A DNA stretch of 64,000 nucleotides from Lactobacillus sp. ESL0679 (GTDB taxonomy: Bacteria > Bacillota > Bacilli > Lactobacillales > Lactobacillaceae): positions 248,001 to 312,000 of the forward strand of contig NZ_JAQTIG010000002.1 of NCBI RefSeq assembly GCF_029433515.1, in the 5' to 3' direction. Shown here one piece after another: positions 47,961 through 56,356 of this stretch. Position 1 is the first letter of the stretch, and each line of letters opens with the position of its first letter. The position numbers and the translations under genes are program-made. Under the pieces are notes generated by a model. That model was not told where the DNA came from and made no database searches. It saw nothing but the letters and a program-made list of their open reading frames with translations.

Positions 47961-48238
47961 AAAAGCACCCTTGAAGTTTCTTCAAGGGTGCTTGCTCGGC
48001 ACGGTACCACCTATTTTACCGTTAATTCATGCATCTGCCTAAATTAAACAGTCACTTCACGTACGGCCAAAAGCAGCGATACGCTAACACGATAATGGGT
48101 GTTACCAATCCTAGTTACTTAGTTCACTAGATAGCTCCAAGGGATTTTCTGTTTGCATTCGTGATTCCATTTCAGTAATCGGAACTCTCTGTACATTACC
48201 TGCAAACTTACTTTTCTTTTCATTGCTTTTCAAATATT
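47961..48238 (-). promoter_or_regulatory. T-box riboswitch of brnQ copy 2
   Basis: The T-box (minus strand aggtggtaccgtgc) is at 47999-48012. The terminator agcacccttgaa / ttcaagggtgct (47964-47992) follows. The stem I region carries the same GAGCTATCTAGTGAA segment with a candidate ATC (Ile) specifier as the other copy. It fills most of the 470-base gap upstream of the gene. Confidence 0.92.
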
Positions 48239-48244
48239 AAGAAT

Positions 48245-48273
48245 ATTTTAATTATTAACTCATTATTTGTCAA
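48245..48273 (-). promoter_or_regulatory. Sigma-A promoter of the second brnQ T-box
   Basis: On the minus strand a perfect TTGACA (48268-48273), a 17-base spacer and TAAAAT (48245-48250), identical in layout to the other brnQ promoter. Confidence 0.85.
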
Positions 48274-48285
48274 GCAAAATTACGT

Positions 48286-48322
48286 AAAAAAATACAACAG
48301 CACAATAAAATGCTGTTGTATT
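48286..48322 (-). terminator. Terminator of the reductase-DASS cluster
   Basis: aatacaacagca / tgctgttgtatt with an 8-base loop and six T on the minus strand, 17 bases past the transporter stop. Confidence 0.87.
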
Positions 48323-48339
48323 AGTTTTTTTCGGGCTTT

Positions 48340-49755
48340 TTACCACATACCGATTACTTTAGTCCAAAGTAATCCGCCGCCAAGCCAGATAATATTCAGA
48401 ACCACGCCGATAATTGCGCTTAATTTCCACCAATCTTTATTAGAAACATAACCAGTTGATGAAAGCAAGGCTGCAGGACCAGCAGAATAAGTTGAAGTTG
48501 ATAGGTATAATGAACCATCAAGAGCAAGCATTAAAGCTGCCATCAATGGTGGAACACCGGCACCAATTGCAACTGATAAAAAACCGGCATACAAGGCTGA
48601 AATTTGAGTTGAAATACTTGGGAATAAGTAATGTAAATAGAAGTAAACTAGGTAAAGAATTACCAAAACCCAAATCCAATTCATTCCGTGTAATGCATTA
48701 CCCAAAGTCTTTGAGAACCACGGGAAGAAGCCTAATGTCATTAGTTTTTGTGACATTAACATGATAATTGACAACCAAGTTAAAATATTCCAAGCAAAAC
48801 TTTGACCGAGTAAGTCTTTAACATTAATTACGCCAGTAATTAACAATAGAGCTACGGCAATAAAACTAACTTCGGTTGCATCAATACCAAATTTTGAGCC
48901 AATAAGCCATAAAACAACGGCCAAGATGAAGACAACGGCCATAATTTTTTCGGCAACAGTTGTTTTACCTAATTCCTTCAGTTTGTTATCAGCCCATGCA
49001 TGAGCATTTGGTGTTGCCTTAACCTCAGGTGGATAAATCTTATATAAAATAAGCGGTACAACTATTAAAGAAACAACCCCGGGTACGATTGCAGCAACAA
49101 ACCATTGCATCCATGAGATTGAGATGTTCTGCGTTTTAGCAATTCCCAATGCTACCATATTACCAGCAAGTCCAGTAAGGAACATAGTTGAGGTAACAAT
49201 GTTCACTTCGTATTCATTAAAGACTAAGAATGAACCCATCTTTCTTTGGGTACCCTTCTTAGGATCGGAACCCATTTCTTTGGACAAATTATCAATAATT
49301 GGGTACATAATACCGTTAACACGGGCGTTATTACTTGGAATTCCAATTGCTAAAACAGTTTCAACCATTGATAATGCATATGCCAAGCCTAAAGTTCTCT
49401 TACCAAAGGTTTTAACGAAGAAGTAAGCGATTCTTTTGCCAAGGCCTGACTTAATAAAGCCAGCAGCCATGAACATGCACATTGCAACCATCCAAGCAGT
49501 TGAATTACCGAATCCAGCTGTGACTTCATCCATCTTAAAGATACCAGTCAAGGTCGCAATCACGATGGCAATAATCGTCGTTGCCATCATTGGTAGTGGT
49601 TTAGTAACACAGGCAATAATTGTCGCAATAAAAATTGCAAACAAATGCCATGCAGGAATACTGATTGCAGCAGGTTTTAATGGCGTTACTAGCCACAGGA
49701 TGATGCCAACTGCTACGGGCAGCAGCCACTTTTTCCATTCAAATTTATCTAACAT
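48340..49755 (-). CDS. DASS-family carboxylate transporter (second copy)
   Basis: 471-residue paralogue of the citrate-operon transporter, with about 12 membrane spans. The paired substrate/cation motifs read PSNNARVNGIMYPI and STSTYSAGPAALL, so the second lacks the Asn of TTHYANGP in the other copy, which suggests a different substrate. Its ATG overlaps the stop of the upstream flavoprotein gene by one base (TAATG), so the two are coupled. It probably imports the acceptor used by the two reductases, or exchanges it for the reduced product. Confidence 0.88.
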   Translation of the reverse strand: MLDKFEWKKWLLPVAVGIILWLVTPLKPAAISIPAWHLFAIFIATIIACVTKPLPMMATTIIAIVIATLTGIFKMDEVTAGFGNSTAWMVAMCMFMAAGFIKSGLGKRIAYFFVKTFGKRTLGLAYALSMVETVLAIGIPSNNARVNGIMYPIIDNLSKEMGSDPKKGTQRKMGSFLVFNEYEVNIVTSTMFLTGLAGNMVALGIAKTQNISISWMQWFVAAIVPGVVSLIVVPLILYKIYPPEVKATPNAHAWADNKLKELGKTTVAEKIMAVVFILAVVLWLIGSKFGIDATEVSFIAVALLLITGVINVKDLLGQSFAWNILTWLSIIMLMSQKLMTLGFFPWFSKTLGNALHGMNWIWVLVILYLVYFYLHYLFPSISTQISALYAGFLSVAIGAGVPPLMAALMLALDGSLYLSTSTYSAGPAALLSSTGYVSNKDWWKLSAIIGVVLNIIWLGGGLLWTKVIGMW

Positions 49756-51584
49756 TATTTTTCTCCTTTATTTTTGGCTTTACCGATTGCTTGGTTAACA
49801 GCTTCTACTAAGGCTTTAGTGGTACTTGTCGCGCCTGAAATTGCGTCAACATCTGTCGAGTTTTGGTCAACTATTTGTTGAGGCAATTGCTTAATTGCAA
49901 CCGCACCAATGCCTTCAGTTTCATGGTTTTCAAGTACTTCAACATTGCTAATAGTTTGATCCTGATAAGTTACCCGAACCAAGACCTTACCACCAATTCC
50001 AGCTTCAGATGACCCTAAATATTGGTTAGACTTAAGTTCAATCTTGCTTTCACTCTCGCTATCAATTAAGTCATTAATTCGCGGTACTTGTTCAGTAAGC
50101 TTAACTTCTGCAGCATCTGATAATTGGGCCACATTTTCGCCAGCAATTTTGCCAAAAATTAAACATTCTGCCAAGTTGCCGCCACCTTGATAACGATTAG
50201 CACAGATGCCGCCCAATTCTCCAGCACTGTATAGGCGTTTAATCGGCTGATCAGCGTTATTGAGAACTCTGGCTTGTTCATCATGTTGCGGGCCGCCCTG
50301 GGTATTCAAAACGGCTGGAGCTAGCTTAATAGCATATACCGCATCGTTTAAATTAAAGCTGCTCATTGTTTCTGGTGCCCGCCCAAATTCTAAATCACGA
50401 CCACTATCTGCAAAGCGATTGAACCGGCTGATTGTAGCAATCAAAGTATTGGCAGATAACTTCATTTGGTCTGCTAAAGCGGCTACTGAATCAGCCTTAA
50501 TTAATTTATCAAAGAAATTCTGATATTTTAAATTACCGGCTTTTTGTTCCTGAACAAATTTTTGATATTGTTGTTCATCAAAGACAAGCCAAGCATGATC
50601 GTAAGCGTGTGGCAACAAGTAATCGCCATGCTGGAAAATATGACCGTGCCGGAATTTTGCATCCTCACGCATAAACCGACTGCCATCGTCAGCTATGGCA
50701 ATAATCGAACCTGATTTCACATTTTGCCAGCGACTAATTTGGCGACCACGCTGACCAGCTTCTTCTGCAATTACGTAGCTAGGAACTATGCCAAGGGATT
50801 CATAATTGCTCATGTGCCACATCTTGGCGCCAACTTCGCCGGCCATCTTGATGCCGTCGCCTTTATTATATAAGGTACCTAATGGGGTTAAGTGCGTAAT
50901 ATGCAAATAATCCTGTTGCATTTTATCATTATTTTCAAAGCCACCAGTTGCAAGCACTACACCCCTTTTAGCATGAATACAGTATTGCTTTTCTTGCCGC
51001 TTAATTACAACCCCAGTGATTTCATCAGTTACTGGGTCCTGCAATAATCTTGTTGCTCTTGAATTTAGCCAAATATCAATTTGGTCTTTTCGCTGTAACG
51101 TTTCCTGACGAATAACCTTCCACAGTCCTGCATCAAAATCACGATTATGAACTAAAGCAAAGTCAAACGTTGTAGCACCTTGATATTCCGGATATTCACA
51201 TAGCTGCTTCTTATTCGCTAAATGATCACCTAGCTGAAAATCTTTTGACCAAATAAACGGGTTTAAACCAAAATACTTTTTAAAATATTCCGGCATTTCT
51301 ATAAAGCCATCAAGATAGACATCCATTGTCTTTTCGTCAACGGCAAAAGGTGCAGCTAGTTCATGATAATAATCAGAAATTTGCTGACGATCATGGGCCA
51401 TTGCGACGTGCTGAGCAGAATATCGAGTATTGCCACCCTCATGACCGTATGGTGCAGCTTCGACTAGTAAAACTTGGGCACCATTATCAGCTGCAAATCT
51501 TGCTGCAGTAGCACCAGCACCACCAAAACCTAAAACGATGACATCATAATCGCCATTCCATTTAGTATTTTTAGTTACTTTCAC
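49755..51584 (-). CDS. Flavoprotein reductase with C-terminal FMN_bind domain (fumarate/urocanate reductase-like), copy 1
   Basis: 609 residues. An FAD_binding_2 domain (FAD site GFGGAGATAARFAADNGA near residue 20) extends to about 480, followed by an FMN_bind domain with DAISGATSTT near 588, the site where ApbE links FMN covalently. The catalytic Arg block reads SRFMREDAKFRHGH and the late substrate block ICANRYQGGGNLAE keeps an Arg. No signal peptide, so cytosolic. The acceptor is unknown (fumarate, urocanate or cinnamate-type). The start is GTG at 51582-51584, 15 bases past the other reductase. Confidence 0.88.
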   Translation of the reverse strand: MKVTKNTKWNGDYDVIVLGFGGAGATAARFAADNGAQVLLVEAAPYGHEGGNTRYSAQHVAMAHDRQQISDYYHELAAPFAVDEKTMDVYLDGFIEMPEYFKKYFGLNPFIWSKDFQLGDHLANKKQLCEYPEYQGATTFDFALVHNRDFDAGLWKVIRQETLQRKDQIDIWLNSRATRLLQDPVTDEITGVVIKRQEKQYCIHAKRGVVLATGGFENNDKMQQDYLHITHLTPLGTLYNKGDGIKMAGEVGAKMWHMSNYESLGIVPSYVIAEEAGQRGRQISRWQNVKSGSIIAIADDGSRFMREDAKFRHGHIFQHGDYLLPHAYDHAWLVFDEQQYQKFVQEQKAGNLKYQNFFDKLIKADSVAALADQMKLSANTLIATISRFNRFADSGRDLEFGRAPETMSSFNLNDAVYAIKLAPAVLNTQGGPQHDEQARVLNNADQPIKRLYSAGELGGICANRYQGGGNLAECLIFGKIAGENVAQLSDAAEVKLTEQVPRINDLIDSESESKIELKSNQYLGSSEAGIGGKVLVRVTYQDQTISNVEVLENHETEGIGAVAIKQLPQQIVDQNSTDVDAISGATSTTKALVEAVNQAIGKAKNKGEK

Positions 51585-51599
51585 GGTTAAGGCTCTTTT

Positions 51600-53402
51600 C
51601 TACTTCTTAATATTTTGCAATGCTTGCTTGACTGCATCCTTAAACGCTGCACTAGTTACACTAGCACCACTGAAGGCATCAACATCGACTGTTTGCTTAG
51701 CCAACATTGCTTTTGTTAAAGCTGGAATAGCACGACCACCAAGTGATGGTGTTTCTTTTTGCTGCAAAGTTTCAATATCAGTAATCTTGTCATCGCTAGC
51801 AGTTACCCGAACGATAATTGGAACATCATTAATACCATTTTCACTGATGCCAATACCTTGATTAGGACCAGCTTCATAATCACTTGTCGAAATGTGGGCG
51901 TCAGATTGTAATTCTGGTGCCTTACTTGCATGACTAATAACTTCAAAGTCAATAATCTTGCGCTTTGGCCATGCAGCGTTTTCTCCCGCGATTTTTCCTG
52001 AAATTAATAAATCAGCAATACTGTTAGCACCGATATATTTAGTAGCAAAAATGTCACCTAATTCTCCAGCTTCATAGAGATGAGGAATGACGTTATTTGC
52101 CATATCAAGCACTTCACAGTTTTCATTACGGCGACCACCACCGTGAGTATGCAAGATATTATGACGAATTGGAATTGCATAGTATGGACCTGCACCAAAT
52201 GTGCGCATTGTCTCAATTTTCCGGTCCAAAACCATGTCACGTTCCATTTTGTCAGTGAAGAAATTAAAATCAGTAACTGCTTGTTCCAATTTAGGAGCCT
52301 TAATCTTTTCAGCTAATTCTGCAATTGAATCTGCCTTGATGGCATAAGAAATTAATTCCTTAATTTGATCAGCTTTAGCAGAATCATCTTTAGCAAGTTG
52401 CTCATATTGTTTTTGATCCATTACAATATGCGGATGATTTTGGTTAGGCAACATAATCCAGTTACCGTGGTTGTACTTATAACCGTGGCGATCTTCTTCG
52501 TCCTCACGATAATAACGTGTACCGTCATCCCCGGCCACAAAAATACTACCGTTAAATAGGCTCTTCCAGTTAATCATGTAAGCGAACTTTTCTCTTGGTT
52601 GACCTTCATTTAATGAAAAACCGTGTGAGTCATAGTTGGACATGTGCCATAAACGTGCACCAGACTCAACAGCAAGATCAATTCCTTTACCCTGGTTGTA
52701 CAATGTCCCAATTGGTGCTAATGACCCTTGACCCAAAAAGTTTTGTACCATGTCTTGATTGTTTTCAAAACCACCACATGAGAGAACAACACCATTTTTG
52801 GCAGCTACATAACGAACTTGACCTTGGTGCTTAATTTGAACACCCAAAATTGTTTTGGTTTCTGGATCTTGAATTAAATGTTGAGCTGGACTTGAGAACC
52901 AGACATCAATCTTATCTAATCTTTCGTAAACTTTTTTACGCAGTAATTTCCAGAAACCACCATTGTACATTCCCTGAGTCATACTTTGCGAACGCATTGT
53001 TGACGCATGACGATATTCAGGATACTCACCCTCAGGTCTTCTACCTGTGTATTGAGCTTCAATACCAAAATATTTCTTTGAGTATTCCTTCATCTGCAAA
53101 ACATTATTGACAAAGGTATCTAAGTCCTTAGGGTCATATTTAAAGGGATAATAAGTTTGCTTGTAATAATCACGTAGATCTTCAAAGTTATCGCTCCACG
53201 CAAAAGCACCACCAGCATAACGAGTATTACCGCCCTCTTGTCCTTCAGGAGCAGCATCTATTAATAATACTTTGGCATTGTTATCAGCTGCAAATCTAGC
53301 TGCACCTGCACCTGCACCACCAAAACCGACTACAATTACATCATAGACGGCATCCCATTTAAGAGTTGAATTGTAAAGCAAAATAGTTACCTGCACTTTC
53401 AT
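51600..53402 (-). CDS. Flavoprotein reductase with C-terminal FMN_bind domain, copy 2 (divergent active site)
   Basis: 600 residues. FAD site GFGGAGAGAARFAADNNA near residue 26, catalytic block TRYYREDEEDRHGYKY, and a C-terminal FMN_bind domain with DAFSGASVTS near 580 (Ser at the flavinylation position). The late substrate block reads DIFATKYIGANSIAD, with Lys where fumarate reductase and the partner have Arg, so fumarate is an unlikely substrate. The ATG at 53400-53402 is kept, but TTG at 53381 has a caggt site and matches the partner's N-terminal length. First gene of the cluster. Confidence 0.86.
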   Translation of the reverse strand: MKVQVTILLYNSTLKWDAVYDVIVVGFGGAGAGAARFAADNNAKVLLIDAAPEGQEGGNTRYAGGAFAWSDNFEDLRDYYKQTYYPFKYDPKDLDTFVNNVLQMKEYSKKYFGIEAQYTGRRPEGEYPEYRHASTMRSQSMTQGMYNGGFWKLLRKKVYERLDKIDVWFSSPAQHLIQDPETKTILGVQIKHQGQVRYVAAKNGVVLSCGGFENNQDMVQNFLGQGSLAPIGTLYNQGKGIDLAVESGARLWHMSNYDSHGFSLNEGQPREKFAYMINWKSLFNGSIFVAGDDGTRYYREDEEDRHGYKYNHGNWIMLPNQNHPHIVMDQKQYEQLAKDDSAKADQIKELISYAIKADSIAELAEKIKAPKLEQAVTDFNFFTDKMERDMVLDRKIETMRTFGAGPYYAIPIRHNILHTHGGGRRNENCEVLDMANNVIPHLYEAGELGDIFATKYIGANSIADLLISGKIAGENAAWPKRKIIDFEVISHASKAPELQSDAHISTSDYEAGPNQGIGISENGINDVPIIVRVTASDDKITDIETLQQKETPSLGGRAIPALTKAMLAKQTVDVDAFSGASVTSAAFKDAVKQALQNIKK

Positions 53403-53525
53403 AAATCTATTAACAGAAATAAATATATCGTTTTCATAAACATAAATCTACTTTATTTTTAATCGATATTACTCAAAAAAGTTACTCTTAGAGCTTGACT
53501 TACCAACTGTTTATTGCAATTATTC

Positions 53526-53558
53526 AAGTGATTTAATATAATATAAAAAGATTCACTT
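53526..53558. promoter_or_regulatory. Inverted repeat in the LysR-reductase intergenic region
   Basis: aagtga (53526-53531) and tcactt (53553-53558), 21 bases apart, lie between the divergent genes just upstream of lysR. A LysR-type binding site would be expected here. The half-sites are short, so this is tentative. Confidence 0.3.
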
Positions 53559-53602
53559 ATAAATAATATTTATTATTTTTCTTAAAAAAGGATTATCTCA
53601 GA

Positions 53603-54484
53603 ATGAATGAAAAAGATTTAATTTATTTTTGTAAATTGGTTGAAAGTGGTAATTACACCACTACCGCGGCTTATTTTGGCGTTACTCAGCCAACAATCTC
53701 GATGGCCATCAAAAGGCTGGCCAAAAAGTTTGAAGACCCATTGATTGTTCAGAAAAATCGCAAAAGTAAGTTAATACTGACCAATGCCGGTGAATTACTT
53801 TATCAAAAAGCTAAAATCTTAATCCAAGATATTGCCAGCATTAATTACGACGTTAAACATGCCAGTGACAAAAAAATCCGGCTTGCCTTTTCTGGTGAAG
53901 CCGGAAGTTCTTATATTCCCGATATTATTCAAAAATTTTTCCAAGTAGGCCTAACTCACCTGCTTGACACTCATATTGAACGGTCAGCCGATGCCTTTTC
54001 TGATCTCACTAATGGTAAGGTTGATGTCGCAATTTACTCCTGGATGGTTAAAATTAACGACCCAGATTACTTTATCCATAACTTACAAAAGACAGAATTA
54101 GTAATCATTACTGGACTTGATGACCCGTGGAAAGATGTCCATGAAGTCAGCGCAGCCCAATTACGAGACAGACGCTTTATTGCCCGCGAGCGTGGTTTCT
54201 TAACTAGAGAATGTCTTGAGCAGGAAGCAAAATTAGGCGACTTTGCCCCCGACATTGTTTATACAGCAACCACAATGAAGTTAATGATTGACCTTGTAAA
54301 GCGCAACGTCGGTATTGCTCTAGCAATGGAAAGTAGTTTAAAAGACGTCACGGGAGTTCATATTGTCCGCTTGAATTCTGGACAAAAATTATGGGCATAT
54401 ATGCAGATTGCGATGCGCAAGAGTTTTGTACCAAATAAATACCAGCGTGAAGGTATTGAAATTTTACGTCATTTTAAACCATAA
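53603..54484 (+). CDS. LysR-family transcriptional regulator
   Basis: 293-residue LysR regulator. The winged helix-turn-helix covers about residues 1-60 (SGNYTTTAAYFGVTQPTISM), followed by a periplasmic-binding-like effector domain. It is divergent from the two flavoprotein reductases and the DASS transporter across 200 bases, the usual arrangement for a regulator that activates the neighbouring genes on binding their substrate. A gaaaaaagga-type site lies upstream. Confidence 0.9.
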   Translation: MNEKDLIYFCKLVESGNYTTTAAYFGVTQPTISMAIKRLAKKFEDPLIVQKNRKSKLILTNAGELLYQKAKILIQDIASINYDVKHASDKKIRLAFSGEAGSSYIPDIIQKFFQVGLTHLLDTHIERSADAFSDLTNGKVDVAIYSWMVKINDPDYFIHNLQKTELVIITGLDDPWKDVHEVSAAQLRDRRFIARERGFLTRECLEQEAKLGDFAPDIVYTATTMKLMIDLVKRNVGIALAMESSLKDVTGVHIVRLNSGQKLWAYMQIAMRKSFVPNKYQREGIEILRHFKP

Positions 54485-54520
54485 AAAATAAGCTATTCGG
54501 ATTTGAATAGCTTATTTTTT
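54483..54520. terminator. Bidirectional terminator between lysR and glpF
   Basis: aaaaaataagctattc / gaatagcttatttttt with a 6-base loop between converging genes. Confidence 0.9.
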
Positions 54521-54528
54521 ATTTTATC

Positions 54529-55251
54529 TTATCTAAGACCAATGAATAATAAAGCAGCTAAGATACCACCAACGAATGGCCCAACAATTGGAACCCAGCT
54601 GTAAGCCCAATCAGAATTACCTTTATTTGCAATTGGTAATACTTGGTGAGCAAACCGAGGACCAAAGTCACGAGCTGGATTAAGGGCGATTCCAGTAGGA
54701 CCACCGAGTGAAAATGCAATGGCAGTGATCAAATTACCTGCAAGAATCGGATTTAGTGCACCATCAACACCACTCTTGCTGAATGCGAGCAACCCGTATA
54801 CTAAAACGAAGGTTGCTAACATTTCTGCAAAGAAGTTCCAGAAGTAATTTCTAATGGCAGGTGCCGTAGCAAAACTTGTCAAAATCGCTTCTTGATCTGT
54901 TGTTTCTTTCCAGTGAGGATAAAACATTAACCACACTAAAATGGCGCCAGCAAAAGCTCCTGCAACCTCAGCAATAATATATGGCAAGACATAAGACCAA
55001 GAGAAACTCCCTGAAATTGCCATTGCCACAGCAACTGCTGGATTAAAGAAACCAGGTGTCAACCATTTAACAAAGTATACGGAAAAGGTAATTGCCATAC
55101 CCCAGCCAAATGCAATGCCAACCCAATTAGCTCCACTAGCTTTTGACTTTTTTAGGCCCATATCTGCACAGACACCGTCGCCTAATAAAATCATCATTGC
55201 TGTTCCGACAAATTCACCAACTAATTGCATACCCAAACTATCATGTAACAT
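54529..55251 (-). CDS. glpF: Glycerol facilitator-type aquaglyceroporin (copy 1)
   Basis: 240-residue MIP-family channel with six spans. The two NPA motifs read FFNPAVAVAMAISGS near residue 70 and GIALNPARDFGPR near 189; the Asp after the second NPAR is typical of glycerol rather than pure water channels. It probably lets in glycerol or dihydroxyacetone for the nearby kinase. Its own terminator and a candidate cre site upstream suggest a separate transcript. Some lactobacillar members also pass D,L-lactic acid. Confidence 0.92.
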   Translation of the reverse strand: MLHDSLGMQLVGEFVGTAMMILLGDGVCADMGLKKSKASGANWVGIAFGWGMAITFSVYFVKWLTPGFFNPAVAVAMAISGSFSWSYVLPYIIAEVAGAFAGAILVWLMFYPHWKETTDQEAILTSFATAPAIRNYFWNFFAEMLATFVLVYGLLAFSKSGVDGALNPILAGNLITAIAFSLGGPTGIALNPARDFGPRFAHQVLPIANKGNSDWAYSWVPIVGPFVGGILAALLFIGLR

Positions 55252-55628
55252 TTTTAACTCCCAATCTTTCTAAATTAGTAATTGAATTATTAACTTCATA
55301 TTTATAAATACTTAACATTATGGAAGCGCTTAATAAAAATATATAATATTTTTTCACAAATGTAAATAGAAAATTAACAAATATTTTTCGTTGCATAATT
55401 GTTGTTAAATCAATGAATTTATGATATGTAATTCATACTTTGTGAAATATATTGTGAAAAATATTTCATATATTTTAAACAATAAAATTACATGTATCTC
55501 ATTAGCTCTTATGGCAATACACTGATAGCTATCTTGACTTTATTAGATATTTATTCGCTTAATTCATAAGTAAAAATTTATTTCAAAAAGCATAGTTTTG
55601 AAATACTATGTGATTTTTTGCTTTAACT
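55252..55628. other. A/T-rich intergenic region with TTGTGAAA repeats
   Basis: No gene of credible composition is seen. It holds a candidate cre near 55321 and three copies of TTGTGAAA: one on the minus strand (tttttcacaaa near 55350) and two on the plus strand (near 55440 and 55450). A small hairpin catagt / actatg lies at 55591-55610. The repeats could be regulator sites for glpF, but nothing shows this directly. Confidence 0.4.
55321..55334 (-). promoter_or_regulatory. Candidate cre (CcpA) site upstream of glpF copy 1
   Basis: The minus strand reads ATTAAGCGCTTCCA, which matches 12 of 14 positions of the consensus TGWAARCGYTWNCW, about 70 bases before the gene. Confidence 0.5.
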
Positions 55629-55667
55629 AAAAAATTCCTCCAATAACCAGATATTGGGGGAATTTTT
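55629..55667 (-). terminator. Terminator of the signal peptidase gene
   Basis: aaaaattcctccaata / tattgggggaattttt, close to perfect, 13 bases past the stop, with T residues on the minus strand. Confidence 0.85.
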
Positions 55668-55679
55668 AATTATTTTCTT

Positions 55680-56240
55680 TTAAAAGTTTTGGATTTTATT
55701 AAGCGGCCAGTAGCGCAATACCACTTTACCAATTATTTTTTGCCTTTTTACTGGACCAAAAAAGCGTGAATCTTTTGAAATATCACGATGGTCACCCATT
55801 ACCCAATAATAACCTTTGGGAACTTGATACGTAAAATTAGTTGTGAACGTTTGCCCTACTGCATTGTCGGCTTTTTTGTAGTTATTTTCGAGATATGGCT
55901 CCGGCAATAACTTACCATTAACATACATTTGATCATTTTTAGAAACAATCTTATCGCCAGGTAAGCCAATCACTCGCTTAACATAAGCTGCCCCTGGAAC
56001 ATCCTGTGCGGCTTTAGGCGCATATAACACAACAACGTCATTTCGTTTCAATGAGGTATGGCGCACGGCAATCAAGCGTTCATTATTTTCAAAGTTAGGT
56101 TGCATCGATGCTCCATCGACACGATCATTTGAAATCACAAAAGTTAGTAATAAATAAAATATCCCTAGCATGACCGCCATCATGACAATCACTTCACGAA
56201 AGAAACTGCCCCAGCCTTCGTTATTTTTTTCTTTTTCCAT
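55680..56240 (-). CDS. lepB: Type I signal peptidase
   Basis: 186-residue membrane-anchored signal peptidase. One N-terminal span (residues about 17-36) is followed by the catalytic Ser45 in VDGASMQPN and Lys88 in YVKRVIGLPGD. The late box reads MGDHRDISKDSRFFGPV, with His in place of the usual Asn of GDNR. An ggaggaaaaccg site decides the start. It sits between two glpF genes and has its own terminators on both sides. Confidence 0.94.
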   Translation of the reverse strand: MEKEKNNEGWGSFFREVIVMMAVMLGIFYLLLTFVISNDRVDGASMQPNFENNERLIAVRHTSLKRNDVVVLYAPKAAQDVPGAAYVKRVIGLPGDKIVSKNDQMYVNGKLLPEPYLENNYKKADNAVGQTFTTNFTYQVPKGYYWVMGDHRDISKDSRFFGPVKRQKIIGKVVLRYWPLNKIQNF

Positions 56241-56294
56241 CGGTTTTCCTCCTTATATTAATATTTAATATTATATACCTGAATAAATTATAAA

Positions 56295-56335
56295 TAAAAA
56301 AGCCTTTAGACAAACTTAACTTGTCTAAAGGTTTT
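56295..56335 (-). terminator. Terminator of the dhaKLM-glpF unit
   Basis: aacctttagacaag on the minus strand pairs with cttgtctaaaggct-type sequence across a short loop, followed by six T. It lies about 20 bases past the glpF copy 2 stop. Confidence 0.85.
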
Positions 56336-56356
56336 CCAAATAGGATTGCTACTTAT

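Noticed and set aside
48456-48764. 102-residue open frame on the plus strand inside the second DASS gene
   Set aside because: It is antisense to a clear membrane transporter, has no ribosome site and no recognisable domain.
52850-53110. Plus-strand open frames within the flavoprotein reductase (52080-53110)
   Set aside because: They are all antisense shadows of a well-supported FAD protein and lack ribosome sites.
49755-53402. Calling the two tandem flavoproteins duplicate fumarate reductases
   Set aside because: Their substrate-binding blocks differ from the genuine fumarate reductase at 36909-38306 and from each other, so the substrate is left open.
55591-55618. Small plus-strand terminator catagt / actatg followed by T
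   Set aside because: No plus-strand gene ends here and the stem is only six pairs.
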